Of a stretch of 64,000 nt of DNA, positions 19,301-26,400 are shown piece by piece. The position numbers were made by a program, and so were the translations under genes. The stretch is from Umezawaea tangerina (GTDB taxonomy: Bacteria > Actinomycetota > Actinomycetes > Mycobacteriales > Pseudonocardiaceae), in NCBI RefSeq assembly GCF_003002815.1, contig NZ_PVTF01000006.1:248001-312000 (forward strand), written 5' to 3'. Each line of letters opens with the position of its first letter. Position 1 is the stretch's first letter. The notes beneath the pieces are model-generated. The model was not told the DNA's origin, searched no databases, and saw only the letters and a program-made list of their open reading frames with translations.

Positions 19301-19950
19301 CTGTCGGTCGCCCGCAGCGCCCCGTCCTGCGCGGTCACCTCCACCCCATCGGCCCGCAGCCCCATCCCGACCTTCGCGAGCGCCGGGTTCTTCGCCGCCT
19401 CGGCGGTCTTGACCACCAGGTGGTGGGCAACCCCGTCACCCTCGGCCGTCAACTCCAGGTCCACCCCCGGCAACACCTCGCGATACGTCGCCGTCGCCCC
19501 GCTCAACACAGGGGTCGGCAGAGCGCTCGGCCAGGTCAACGTGATCGGCCCGTACTTCAGCAGCGGACCCGTACCACCACCGGACAGGGTCGTACCCGTC
19601 ACGACGACCTTGGGACTCACCGTCCGATCCGCGTTCAGAGCAAGAGTCGGATCCACCGGCACCCACGACGCCCCCCGCTGCACCTGCATCGGCCGCGCAC
19701 TCAGCTCCGCCACCATCGTGCCGTCCGGCTGCGCCGACACCTTCCGCGTCGCCGTCCCCAACGACGTCACCACCACCGGCTCGTGCTGCCTCCGCGCCGC
19801 AGCCACCGCCACCGCCTGATCAGCCGCCTCCCCAATCCACGGCCCCCCACCAGCCTCGACCCCAGGCCCCCCAGAGCGCACCACCACAACCCCGAGCCCA
19901 ACCCCCAACACCACCACGACCAGCGCCGACAACCTTCTTCGCCACGTCAT
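13303..19950 (-). CDS. Giant exported six-LamG-domain protein with C-terminal Cys repeats
   Basis: 2215 residues. A basic start and hydrophobic segment (LSALVVVVLGVGLGVVVV) indicate export. After about 600 N-terminal residues with a DNRLRE-like region, six concanavalin A-like LamG domains follow, each opening with a YWKFDE-type strand (YSFEGNAKD, YWKFDEANG, LWKLDGSTA, YQFDESSGR, WSFDERDGT, YYRFDDKSA) and each containing LYVNGVLAG-like strands. The last 200 residues hold four repeats of the form LYRCK-GxDxFxS-CEG. I chose the ATG at 19950, which has GGAGG 7 nt upstream; the open frame beyond it is not coding. It is coupled to the RHS gene by an ATGA overlap. Probably a cell-surface adhesin or a partner or carrier of the RHS protein. 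Confidence 0.9.
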   Translation of the reverse strand: MTWRRRLSALVVVVLGVGLGVVVVRSGGPGVEAGGGPWIGEAADQAVAVAAARRQHEPVVVTSLGTATRKVSAQPDGTMVAELSARPMQVQRGASWVPVDPTLALNADRTVSPKVVVTGTTLSGGGTGPLLKYGPITLTWPSALPTPVLSGATATYREVLPGVDLELTAEGDGVAHHLVVKTAEAAKNPALAKVGMGLRADGVEVTAQDGALRATDSGGNVLYDTPPARMWDAGGERTASVGLEVGDGSLTLVPDQEMLADPKTVYPVTIDPDWRTADIAGWAKVFSGKPDSKHWWGGGDVDSYAKVGRCSGLTGCTGSNDIGATRSFWEFDTSFLRDKRVIGISLNATILYSPRCADAQHELWIANSTFDANLSWNNQPAGTFVGAANAQPAYTGCAGNKGIGWNLGGYYNPSGWSAYFIKAANENNGYTDGWRKYDGGATRIVAQYNTKPSPATDLTTEPAGVVCKWCGGKAFLTGDSVRLKGKITDADGADQLTANWSIKAGSATEDRKGPQLQQGNTYSTTYDLTQRNGQEVTWSLRGDDGWDTGDARSGPGFVVDRVGPATAPKVGAGLYQDDNRWHGGVGVPGTFTFEAAGVTDVDHYVYRWDEQQNTTVDADALGGRATVSTTPPGDGPRALHVQSADRAGNLSPETLLHVHVRPGSGAVAQYSFEGNAKDTAFLGDRDGTTTGGISYTPGAVGSAITLDGTSGYATAPNAVRTDGSFTVSAWAKITKAEGAQAVVSQDGTTFAGFDLWYRAENGGRWVFGMADPDAVQGAADLVWSSSTAQLNSWTQLTGVYDAPANQLRLYVNGVLAGSVAKANARPENAAGSVRIGRTMWDSHADVDYLQGSVDEVKLYDRVLNDADIRAAVSRDNVQLGYWKFDEANGTTAGNSVAGGSMGVLRGGAHFVPNGAVDGALQLDEDADYVQTDGPVVRTDQSYSVAVWAKLDRTTAADSLATTVAQFGGLNSGMLLGYRANPAGDRWEFYTFGSDAATHPGDAAVQSGVAAKVGEWTHLVAVYDAPAKQMRLYVNGVLAGTAAKTAAYNATGPMVLGRNQDNGRTGNPWHGSIDELRAYSRVLTDEEIRGVVGGDAVAKGLWKLDGSTADSSSNGLNATMVNGGVYTAGQSGMPDSSDLAARLDGAGQQWVNAPHTVDTDRSFSVAAWARVDKLGGLPAVVSEDGTKISAFKVRAADDGHWSFIMFGTDDTGSARDEVLAGSVQLGQWTHLVAVYDAPAKQMQLYVNGVLVGSTAHTQGWNATGGLQIGRAKWNGGPVEYFTGAVDDVAGYSRTLFASEIQAMAGRDLSLVHDYQFDESSGRNAADSVGARGGTLAGGAGFVPGRVGNAISLHGGSDAVTTTGLDVRTDLAFAVSAWVRLPDKACDFTANPGGCKMDAVTVDGASSSKFKLGHVREPNHPFGVWSFEMPESDTASAPVTQAAVSVVPSDVGKWTHLVGVYDPATKKIWLYVNGTRVGDGTLNSAWQPPAGAPLVIGRGKVAGQPAEQWVGDVDDVRMYTGQLDKTRVSALFHSYPAESAPAVLPTADAASWSFDERDGTTGADASGRGMTATLKGGATRVGGRGGPNGLRLDGTSGYAETDGPVVDTTQSFSAAAWVYLANAGTNNEAVIAQDGTRLSAFSLGYNGAARKWTVIVPTKDVDNPGQAVTILNSTESANAGEWTHLAMSYDVGLHQVRLYVNGLLSAAQVGVTILPAPGPMSIGRARWNGGNASFFDLAVDEVKVYGKVLSGGEVRKVHDDVLDGDWGYYRFDDKSAKDATWRKNDAVVTGGVTYGPGVTGQAAVLDGTGVLTNPSYVPMHDSFSVSAWVRLRATDKVATVVSQDGDRNSGYVLQYRPELDRWVFGAHTADSDGAPLVYAADAVSPKVNEWTHLAGVYDYPARQLRLYVNGQLVASRDGAVLWPAAGKEVIGRSKVSGQPSGFFRGDLDEVHAAEGVLRDGTIAERAAWAAPVAGQLGRFVNGVGDHYSGPTGQVRAGYHFEGALGLSVAAGPNTRTLYACAAGADAFTSTDSACEGQARVGEVGLVYTVQPTNVPTVALYRCKAGGDRFESRSSTCEGATSEGLLGYTGGYAALTRYILPGYDDVATVDGPPVAAVFGEASGFLAMADQPDTTSLMLCRDGNDSFASTDTACEGKTVVGSQGRIWTTAPAGPSQPLYRCKGTDSFVSGDVACAGYPVDKQLGYVLVNAPTDAAVFAS

Positions 19951-20279
19951 CGCCCGTCCTCCACCCCATTCAAGACAACAACCGGGCGAAGTGGACCAGG
20001 CCAACCTTGCACCAACCTGACACAGCCCTGTCACGTGCCCGGTGGGCGTTGATCGAGCCGACGCTGGCGACGTGGCGGACTGCCAGGCGAGGGCCGGGAA
20101 TCGCGGCACGAGTGCACGATTCGCGGGAGTCCGTGAATGCGATCCTGCACGTCGATCCCGGACCAGGGGAATTGTGCTCCACCCACTCGCGCAACGCGAA
20201 GCGACTGGCGCATCACCCTGCCCCGACAAGACTTGGGGCATCTTGGTCCCGCCTTGCGCCTGCGAAGAAGTAGAGATCA

Positions 20280-20308
20280 GTTGCCATTTCACGCGGGCAA
20301 CGGGCAAC
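20280..20308. promoter_or_regulatory. Cluster operator site 1 (upstream of bicupin 1)
   Basis: GTTGCCATTT, 9 nt, AACGGGCAAC: the inverted half-site found across the 20-37 kb block, with the same 29-nt outer span as sites 2 and 6. It lies in the 560-bp intergenic region between the LamG gene and the first bicupin; the rest of that stretch shows no supportable gene. Confidence 0.6.
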
Positions 20309-20510
20309 TCTGGATATGTTTGCTCCGGCGGCTGAGGATGGTCGAGCGGTGGGGTTCCGGATCCGAAGAATGCCCGAACGGTCGAATTGGGCCAGATGAA
20401 ATCCTCTTCTCGACGTCGTACCGTGCGCCGATCTCGAGGCTTGACGCACGGCACCAGGAGGACGACCACCGCCACCGATGTGTGAGAACACCCTGAGCTG
20501 GAGAACTTCG

Positions 20511-21437
20511 ATGGCATGGACCTGGGCGGACATCACAGTTGGGCTCGGCCTCGAGCCGGACGAGGCAGGAGGGACGGCGGGCCCGATCACAGGACCGTCT
20601 GATGGTGGTGCCGACCCCGTGATGCGGTGGAGGACGCGCCTGCTCCCAGGTGGCGCCGCGCTGCGGTACAGGGCATCGACGGCCGACACCGTGCTGTACT
20701 GGCACCACGGTTCGCCCGCGAGGGTGATGTCGGACGGCCACCGGCCGCTCGCGGTGCTCGGTGGTGCGGATGAGGGCTGGAACTCCCGGCAGTGCACGGT
20801 CCCCGCCGGGGTTCGGCACACGGTGGTGTCGGATGGCGACGACCCCGTGTTGTGGAGTGAGGCATCCGTTCCCGGCCGCCCGGACTGGGCGTTCGACGAC
20901 GAGGTCGTTGGCCCTTCCCGGCCCGCCGATGGCACTCGATCCGAGCCAGGAACGCCGCGGCCGCCGACCGTCGAGGCGTTCGACCTGACCGAACACATCG
21001 AGGGTGGCTACTTCCGCCAGCTGTGGGAGTCCGGGCAAACCCTGCGGACGAGCCGGGGGGAACGCACCCTGGCCAACACGATCCTCTACCTGCTCGACCG
21101 CCGCTCTCCCGTCGGACGGCTGCACTTGAACCTGTCCGACATCACCCACTTCGCGCACGGGTCGGGGGTTGTCGACTACCTGCTGGTGGCTCCGGACGGG
21201 TCCGTTCACCAGCAGCAGCTGGGTGTGGACGTCACGCGGGGGCAGGTGCCCGCGTTCACCGTGAGGGGCGGGTGGTGGAAGGCGAGCAGGCTCGCCGAAG
21301 GCCAGGAGGAGGCGCTGATCAGCGAGATCGCGGCTCCGGGGTTCGTGTTCGAGGACCAGCGGCTCGCACGGGTCTCCGAGGTGCCCGAGTTGTTCCCCGA
21401 CCACGTCGACCGCGTTCTTCCCTATGCGTTCGGTTGA
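20511..21437 (+). CDS. Bicupin with C-terminal DUF985 (cupin_5) domain, copy 1
   Basis: 308 residues. The C-terminal half matches the DUF985/cupin_5 pattern (EHIEGGYFRQLW, ILYLLDRRSPVGRLHLN, DITHFAHGSG, GGWWKASRL, APGFVFEDQRLA). The N-terminal 140 residues look like a second, degenerate cupin (VPAGVRHTVVSDGDDPVLWSE). Family members are small-molecule binders or isomerase-like proteins without a general reaction. I chose the ATG at 20511, preceded by GGAG at 7 nt; an upstream ATG at 20478 has no such site. A paralogue of the same layout lies at 26647-27564. It forms an operon with the NDK-like gene, which starts within or just after its end. Confidence 0.82.
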   Translation: MAWTWADITVGLGLEPDEAGGTAGPITGPSDGGADPVMRWRTRLLPGGAALRYRASTADTVLYWHHGSPARVMSDGHRPLAVLGGADEGWNSRQCTVPAGVRHTVVSDGDDPVLWSEASVPGRPDWAFDDEVVGPSRPADGTRSEPGTPRPPTVEAFDLTEHIEGGYFRQLWESGQTLRTSRGERTLANTILYLLDRRSPVGRLHLNLSDITHFAHGSGVVDYLLVAPDGSVHQQQLGVDVTRGQVPAFTVRGGWWKASRLAEGQEEALISEIAAPGFVFEDQRLARVSEVPELFPDHVDRVLPYAFG

Positions 21438-21450
21438 GGGGATCGATCCC

Positions 21451-23064
21451 GTGCCGCAGAAGCGGGAACCGGCGCGCCCCGTCGTGAGGATCAAGGGCAC
21501 CGTCGATGCGGAGCTGCTTTCGGCGTGGCTGACGGACGTGGCGGGTGCTGTCGAGGTCGAGGTGCGGGGTCTGGTCACCACCGTCCGCGGACTTGACCTC
21601 GACCTCGACCTCGATCTCGACCCGTCGACCGCGTCGCACGTCGAGCCGACGTGGTGGGCGGCCTCGGTCCTGCGCCGAGCGCTCCGAACTGTCGTGGACG
21701 CCGGCGACTGCGGATCTCCAGGTCTGGAGAACGTGCTCGCGGGAGGGACGTGGGCCCATCCACGCGCCCGACGGGGGCCGGCTGACGTGGCCGGGATCAT
21801 GCTGGTGAAACCGGGGATGCGGGCGGGGCCGAGCGCGCTCCGCGAGATCGGCCGACGCCTCGCCGAATGCGGCTACCGCGCGGAACGGGCGAGGGCCGTG
21901 AGCGCGGAGGAGATCGGTCGTGAGAACCTCGCGGTCCAGCACCACGGGGCGCACGCCGAGCTCGCGATCAGCGGCAGGATGTCGCCGCTGGAACGGATTG
22001 CCTACCTCACCATCTACGACAAACCTTCCTTCGTCGAAAGGTTCGGTGTCACCGCGGCCGAGGTCGACGTGTTCCCGGCGCAGGTCGTGCTGGAGAAGAT
22101 GGGGGTGCCTGCTGAGACCCTCACCCGGTGGAGTGTGCGGGACACCGCACGGCACAACCTCGACAGCGGGGAGGTGGACGGTCCCAACGGGATCGGTGAC
22201 TGCCTGTTCGTCAACGTCTTCCAGGACCCAGGGCACCACGGCGGTCAACCGTTCGCGGTGCTCAACCCCCACCTTCCAGGCGTGCTCGCGGAGTTCACCG
22301 CGGGCAACGGGGCCATCGCGATCCAGATCAGCACCGCCAGCGACCACGCACTGCCGTGGTGGCGGATGCGCAGGGAGTTCTGCGGGGTCACCGATCCGCG
22401 GGAAGCGTTGCCGGGCAGCGTGCGCGGCGACGCTCTCGCGGGACTGCTCGACCTGTCCGGTGTGGACGGACGACCTGTCCGGCGCATCAACAACGGAGTT
22501 CACCTGAGCAACGGCGCGGTCGAGGCCCTGCGAGACGGTTGGACCTGGCTGCGCCAGGCGCCGGACGACACGGTCGCGGGCCACCTGCTGGCGGCCGCTG
22601 GGGTGTCGCCGTGGAGTGCGGTCACCAAGCCGTTCGTGGTGATCGGGCGGGCGAGGCGGGTGGCGCAGGAGATCACCGACGGTCTCGACGCGGAGGGTGT
22701 CGCACCGCTGCTGTCCGGAGTCACGATGCTGGAGCATGCCGACGACTGGGACGACAGCGATGCGGTGGAACTGGTGGATGCCGTTTGGGCGGCGACGACC
22801 AGTGTGCGGCAGGATCGGGCGACCAGGGCGATCGCTCTCGTGCGCGACGCCGGTGTTCTCGTCATCGTCTCCGATGACGAGAACACCAACACCGAGTTCG
22901 GTTCCACTCCGTCGTGGGAACGGGTTGTTCGCTGCTCGGCCGCGGAAGTGCTGTCGACGCTCGTTTCCCTCTCCGGTGACCACGGCGCGACGGTCGACTC
23001 GGTGCTGCCGCTGTGGGATCCGGAGCAGGTGGTCGCCACAGCCGTCCGAACGGCTTCTGCCTGA
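21451..23064 (+). CDS. Nucleoside diphosphate kinase-like protein with large insertion
   Basis: About 537 residues, against roughly 140 for ordinary NDK. The NDK start is seen at VKPG (residues 119-122, for the usual KPD). The conserved end follows after an insertion of more than 100 residues: RREFCGVTDPREALPGSVRGD, then RINNGVHLSNGAVEA. The residues matching the NDK active site are kept: Thr314, Arg325, Asn347/348 and the phosphohistidine at His351. About 110 unrelated residues precede the NDK part and about 160 follow. A phosphotransfer role on a nucleotide or analogue is inferred. I prefer the GTG at 21451 with GAGGGG upstream; the ATG at 21424 would overlap the cupin gene by 14 bp. A strong terminator follows. 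Confidence 0.68.
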   Translation: MPQKREPARPVVRIKGTVDAELLSAWLTDVAGAVEVEVRGLVTTVRGLDLDLDLDLDPSTASHVEPTWWAASVLRRALRTVVDAGDCGSPGLENVLAGGTWAHPRARRGPADVAGIMLVKPGMRAGPSALREIGRRLAECGYRAERARAVSAEEIGRENLAVQHHGAHAELAISGRMSPLERIAYLTIYDKPSFVERFGVTAAEVDVFPAQVVLEKMGVPAETLTRWSVRDTARHNLDSGEVDGPNGIGDCLFVNVFQDPGHHGGQPFAVLNPHLPGVLAEFTAGNGAIAIQISTASDHALPWWRMRREFCGVTDPREALPGSVRGDALAGLLDLSGVDGRPVRRINNGVHLSNGAVEALRDGWTWLRQAPDDTVAGHLLAAAGVSPWSAVTKPFVVIGRARRVAQEITDGLDAEGVAPLLSGVTMLEHADDWDDSDAVELVDAVWAATTSVRQDRATRAIALVRDAGVLVIVSDDENTNTEFGSTPSWERVVRCSAAEVLSTLVSLSGDHGATVDSVLPLWDPEQVVATAVRTASA

Positions 23065-23066
23065 AG

Positions 23067-23115
23067 CCGGGTGTTCCGGCGGCCAAACGTGCTTGGTGGC
23101 CGCCGGAACACCCGG
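23067..23115. terminator. Bidirectional 19-bp hairpin terminator
   Basis: A perfect 19-bp stem (arms 23067-23085 and 23097-23115, beginning CCGGGTGTTCCGGCGG) with an 11-nt loop separates the convergent NDK-like and aminotransferase genes and sits within a few bases of both stop codons. Confidence 0.9.
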
Positions 23116-23118
23116 GTT

Positions 23119-24387
23119 TCACATCGCGGTTGGCAGCTCCACTTCCTCAAGAGTGCGTTGCAGAGCCACCTCGGCGTGAGCCAGAGTTTCCTCGACCGTC
23201 TCCGCGTCATGCGCGGTCGACAGCGCCCAGTTGTGCGACAGGTGGATCAGGACGCCCTGCTCGGCCATGTGGACGGCGAACCGGCGCCGCCAGGTGAGGT
23301 CGTGATCGCCCTTCGCCGTGACGGTCGGCATAGCCGGCGGACCGGTGACGCGCAGAGGCGCACCCAACCGCTCGCTGAGAGCGAGCAGCCCCGACGACAG
23401 GGACTCCCCGGAGCGCCGCATCTTCTCGACACCGTCCTCTTCCCGCAGGATCCGGATGTTGGTGATGGCGGCCGCCATCGAACTGGCCGAGTTCCAGAAG
23501 GTGCCGGCGACGAAGACGCTCTCCGCGGCCGAGCGCAGTCGTTCGGTGCCCAGCACCGCCGCAAGGGGCCATCCGTTGCCCAGTCCTTTCGAGAAGCACA
23601 CAAGGTCCGGTCGAAAGCCGAAGACCGTGTGCGACCCGCTGAGGGCCAACCGGAAGCCCGCCCGTACGTCGTCGCTGATCAGCAGGGTCCCGGCCCGCTC
23701 GCAGTGCGCGTGCAGCGCGTTGATCCACGCGCGGTCGGGCAGGATCGCCTCGTCGGCCATCGGGTGGTGGAACGGCGTGACCACGACCGCGGCCAACTGG
23801 TCGCCGTGTGCCGTGAACAACCGGTCCAGGTCCGCGATGTCGTTCCACCGGATGGAGCGGACGCTTTGGACGTCGTCGGCGATCCTTCCTCCTGGGGGGT
23901 TGCTCAGGCCGCCCCACCCGTGCATGCCGTGGTAAGCGCCCTCGACGCACGCCACGAGCGAGCGACCGGTGTGAGCGCGGGCGATGACGAGGGCGGACCA
24001 GGTTGCGTCCGACCCGCTGTTGCCCCAGGAGGTCCACGTCATCTCCGGTACCAGGTCGACCAGGGTCTCTGCCAGTTCGATCGACCTCGCGGTGGCGTGG
24101 CTGAGAGTGCTGCCCTTGGCCGACTGCTCGCGGACAGCGGCGTCGATCTCGGGGCGGGCATAACCGTTGATCATCGCGCCGTAGCCGCAGATGTAGTCGA
24201 TGTACCAGTTGCCGTCTACATCCCGCATCCGCGCGCCCTCGGCCCGGTCGGCGAACCACGGCATCGCGTCGGGGTCGTAGGAGGACGGGATCCTGTTGTG
24301 GCCCCAGATCCCGTGGGGGATCACCCTGCGGCCACGTTCCAGCAGCTTCCTGGACTCGGTGTAGCGCGGATGTGCGTCGATGCTCAT
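23119..24387 (-). CDS. Class III PLP aminotransferase (glutamate-1-semialdehyde aminomutase-like)
   Basis: 422 residues, aminotransferase class III. MRDVDGNWYIDYICGYGAMI is the entry region, NSGSDATWSALVIARAHTGR the PLP phosphate loop, ISDDVRAGFR contains the PLP-pyridine aspartate (usual IxDEV), and FSKGLGNGWP carries the Schiff-base lysine Lys267. It is closest in pattern to GSA aminomutase-like transaminases found in secondary metabolism. I chose the ATG at 24387 (MSIDAHPRYT) because the family begins there and AAAGG lies upstream. It is convergent with the NDK-like gene and divergent from the guanylate-kinase-like gene across operator site 2. Confidence 0.9.
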   Translation of the reverse strand: MSIDAHPRYTESRKLLERGRRVIPHGIWGHNRIPSSYDPDAMPWFADRAEGARMRDVDGNWYIDYICGYGAMINGYARPEIDAAVREQSAKGSTLSHATARSIELAETLVDLVPEMTWTSWGNSGSDATWSALVIARAHTGRSLVACVEGAYHGMHGWGGLSNPPGGRIADDVQSVRSIRWNDIADLDRLFTAHGDQLAAVVVTPFHHPMADEAILPDRAWINALHAHCERAGTLLISDDVRAGFRLALSGSHTVFGFRPDLVCFSKGLGNGWPLAAVLGTERLRSAAESVFVAGTFWNSASSMAAAITNIRILREEDGVEKMRRSGESLSSGLLALSERLGAPLRVTGPPAMPTVTAKGDHDLTWRRRFAVHMAEQGVLIHLSHNWALSTAHDAETVEETLAHAEVALQRTLEEVELPTAM

Positions 24388-24560
24388 GAGCGGTGGCCTT
24401 TCGGAGGTGGGATGCGTTCGCGGTGAGACCCGCTCGGCAGGCAGATGAACAGGTGGCAGTGGTGTCACCGATTCCGAAAATAATCAGTGTCCGGATAGTT
24501 CCCCGACTTCTCAAGGTGTTGTTCGATGCCTGCGGGGTAGGCAACAGGAATTGGACCCGC

Positions 24561-24589
24561 GTTGCCCGTTCGCAGTGACAACGGACAAC
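24561..24589. promoter_or_regulatory. Cluster operator site 2 (aminotransferase / kinase divergent promoter)
   Basis: GTTGCCCGTT at 24561-24570, a 9-nt spacer, and AACGGACAAC at 24580-24589: a 9/10 inverted repeat and the best copy of the cluster motif. It lies centrally in the 264-bp gap between two divergent genes and can control both. Confidence 0.7.
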
Positions 24590-24651
24590 CGGTGACTATT
24601 CTTCGATGGGTGCAAGGATTGCAGGCGCAGTGTTGATACCGAGAGAGGCCA

Positions 24652-25362
24652 GTGCTGGTGGACTTGAAAGAACTTCGGCTTTCCGTGAAATCGTCGGGTT
24701 GCCTATTCGTCTTGTCGGGCCCGTCCGGGATCGGGAAGACGTCGTTGGCGCGAGCGATGATGAAGTCCGATGATTCGATCGGTTTCGTCCGGAGCCTGAC
24801 GACCCGTCCGCCCCGCGCGGGTTCGGAGGACGACTACGAGTACGTCAGTCGACAGGAGTTCCAGCGCCTCGTCGACCAGGACCAGTTCCTGGAGTGGATC
24901 CACCCGTCGTTCGACGAGTACTACGGCATGCTGCGCGCACCAGTGGACGAAGCGCTGGCCCAAGGCCGAGACCTCGTCTTCGACTGGGTCCCCGAGGGGT
25001 TCCTGAACCTCCGCAGGTTCTACCCGGAGCAGACCGTGGGGATCTTCGTCATGGCGCCGACGGTGGCGGTGATGCGCTCCCGTCTGCACGGCCGCGGCAG
25101 CGAGACGGGTGATGAGCTGGTGCACCGGCAGCGGATGGCGGAGCAGGACTTCGACTTCGTCGACCAGCACGAGTACCACGTCGTCAACGACGACTTCGAC
25201 GAGGCGTTGGAGACGGTCATGGCGATCCGTCGTGCGGAGAAGGCCAAGGTAAGGCGTCAACCGTCCGTCCTGGACAACTACCGGAAGATCGCCCGGAAGT
25301 CGCTCGTGCGGTACTACGACCCCGCCGGACCCGGCGACGTGGAGTCCACGCGATCCTCCTGA
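24652..25362 (+). CDS. Guanylate kinase-like protein
   Basis: 236 residues. It has P-loop GPSGIGKT at 23-30, then SLTTRPPRAG and DDYEYVSRQEF, matching the GMP-binding TTRxPRxGE-DYxFV block with the usual Glu changed; FLEW plus YYGM replaces FLEW-YYGT, and VFDW takes the place of the IDW acid. The size and the 30-residue C-terminal tail resemble Gmk. A second kinase specialised for a cluster nucleotide is more likely than housekeeping Gmk, which is normally linked to pyrimidine or rpoZ genes. The start is GTG at 24652, with a GTG at 24658 possible; GAGAGG lies just upstream. The substrate is inferred. Confidence 0.8.
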   Translation: MLVDLKELRLSVKSSGCLFVLSGPSGIGKTSLARAMMKSDDSIGFVRSLTTRPPRAGSEDDYEYVSRQEFQRLVDQDQFLEWIHPSFDEYYGMLRAPVDEALAQGRDLVFDWVPEGFLNLRRFYPEQTVGIFVMAPTVAVMRSRLHGRGSETGDELVHRQRMAEQDFDFVDQHEYHVVNDDFDEALETVMAIRRAEKAKVRRQPSVLDNYRKIARKSLVRYYDPAGPGDVESTRSS

Positions 25363-25369
25363 TCGAAGT

Positions 25370-25644
25370 CGGATCGTCACCGGCCGTGGCGATCCTTCAG
25401 CCGCGATCGAGCGGGTGAGGAGGATTCCGCCGGTCAAGGTCGTGGGGTCCGTTCCGAGGTGCGAAGCGAACCCCACGACCAGCGTTGGCGACGACAAGGA
25501 GACCGAGTCGGTCCGGGTGAGCCCGACGATCGGGATGACGACCCCGACGTGCCAGTCGGCGACTCCCGAGAGCGCGGACGAGGTGAGGAGGTCCGCAAGA
25601 CCACCCGTTCGTCGGAGATGAGGTCGGCTTTGGTCGGGTGTCAT
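25370..25644 (-). other. Intergenic stretch, possible transporter fragment
   Basis: Between two convergent stop codons (25362 and 25661) no intact gene is evident. On the minus strand an ATG at 25644 opens about 90 residues with a faintly MFS-like N-terminus (SALSGVADWHVGVVIP, then TGGILLTR) before the frame runs antisense into the kinase gene. It could be a decayed exporter fragment or chance. I see nothing else here. Confidence 0.22.
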
Positions 25645-25660
25645 CCATCGGGTCGGCCGG

Positions 25661-26326
25661 TCACGTTGAACGGCGTCGTGCCTTCATCCAGGCGGCATTT
25701 GCGCTCTCCTGTGAGCCGGGATCCCCGTACGCCGCGAGGCTCGGGCGTGGGGGACGCCGTAGGACGTGAGTCGTCGCCGGATGGGAGGGCCGGACCGGCC
25801 GTGCCGATCGAACAATTTCGCGTGCACGGGCGATCAGCGTGAACGTCGGGCCGACGTTTCCGCTCTGCCTGGAGGTGTGCGCCGAGGAGCTGAAGTCGAT
25901 GCGGAGAGAGACGCCGTCGAGCCGCAGCGTCCATTCGGCTGAACTCGGGGCGACCTTCTCCATCTCCTCTTCCGGCCGCAGCACAGCGTTGGCCCGCATC
26001 ACCGCGTGCACGACCCTCGACGCCAAAGCGAAGTCAGCGGCGGGAGCCCCTGGCTCGGCCTGCTCGACGAACAGGGCCAGGATCGCCTCGGGCGAGTCCT
26101 CGATGATCACGCACAGCTGCCGGAGGTGGTCGATGATCCGGTCGACTACGTCTTCGGTGTCGGCGACGAAACCGAAGTAGAGGTCACGGGTGTTGAACGG
26201 AGTCCTCGAGTGACCGCAAGGGAAGTCGGAGTCGTTCACCGTGGTGCTGCAGCACTCGATCAATGCGTGCACCTCGGCGGGCAGCGAGGTCGCGCCCGAC
26301 GCCAAAGAACTGAGTCTGTGCAACAT
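25661..26326 (-). CDS. Possible YqcI/YcgG-family protein (divergent)
   Basis: 221 residues. The pattern FPCGHSRTPF near the N-terminus, EAILALFVEQ in the middle, and WTLRLDGVSLRIDFSSSAHT then RQSGNVGPTFTLIARARE near the C-terminus recalls the YqcI/YcgG family (FPC-FG, W-F-G, SR-G-F-QPR). Some members of that family, I recall, are haem-dependent N-hydroxylases acting on guanidines. The match is partial: the last 45 residues are Pro/Arg-rich and may be a frameshifted tail. The ATG at 26326 has GGAGGGG directly upstream. If the assignment is right, it would supply an oxidation step to the cluster. Confidence 0.5.
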   Translation of the reverse strand: MLHRLSSLASGATSLPAEVHALIECCSTTVNDSDFPCGHSRTPFNTRDLYFGFVADTEDVVDRIIDHLRQLCVIIEDSPEAILALFVEQAEPGAPAADFALASRVVHAVMRANAVLRPEEEMEKVAPSSAEWTLRLDGVSLRIDFSSSAHTSRQSGNVGPTFTLIARAREIVRSARPVRPSHPATTHVLRRPPRPSLAAYGDPGSQESANAAWMKARRRST

Positions 26327-26372
26327 ATCCCCTCCTGGGTGGAGTTACCGCGTCGGACGTCTGGTCGTGGGA

Positions 26373-26400
26373 GTTGTCCGGCGCCCCCGCTGTGGACAAT
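26373..26400. promoter_or_regulatory. Cluster operator site 3 (upstream of YqcI/YcgG-like gene)
   Basis: GTTGTCC at 26373-26379 faces GGACAAT at 26394-26400, outer span 28 nt, a slightly shorter version of the cluster motif. It is 47 bp upstream of the ATG at 26326. The remainder of the 320-bp gap 26327-26646 holds only a weak CTGCGGG/CCCGCAG hairpin at 26533-26557 and no supportable gene. Confidence 0.5.

Noticed and set aside
13960-20052. A 2030-codon open frame on the plus strand across the LamG gene
   Set aside because: It is antisense to a gene with six clear LamG domains; its product is His/Arg/Pro/Val-biased with no domain, as expected from reading GC-rich coding DNA backwards. The same holds for other long opposite-strand frames over the RHS and AfsR genes.
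20396-20485. 29-codon Arg-rich ORF before bicupin 1
   Set aside because: It is basic like the cluster peptides but has no ribosome binding site and overlaps the alternative cupin start; chance is likelier.
25459-25842. Plus-strand ORF in the gap after the guanylate-kinase-like gene
   Set aside because: Its product is an Arg/Asp/Gly-rich low-complexity string without domain and it is antisense to the YqcI/YcgG-like gene end.
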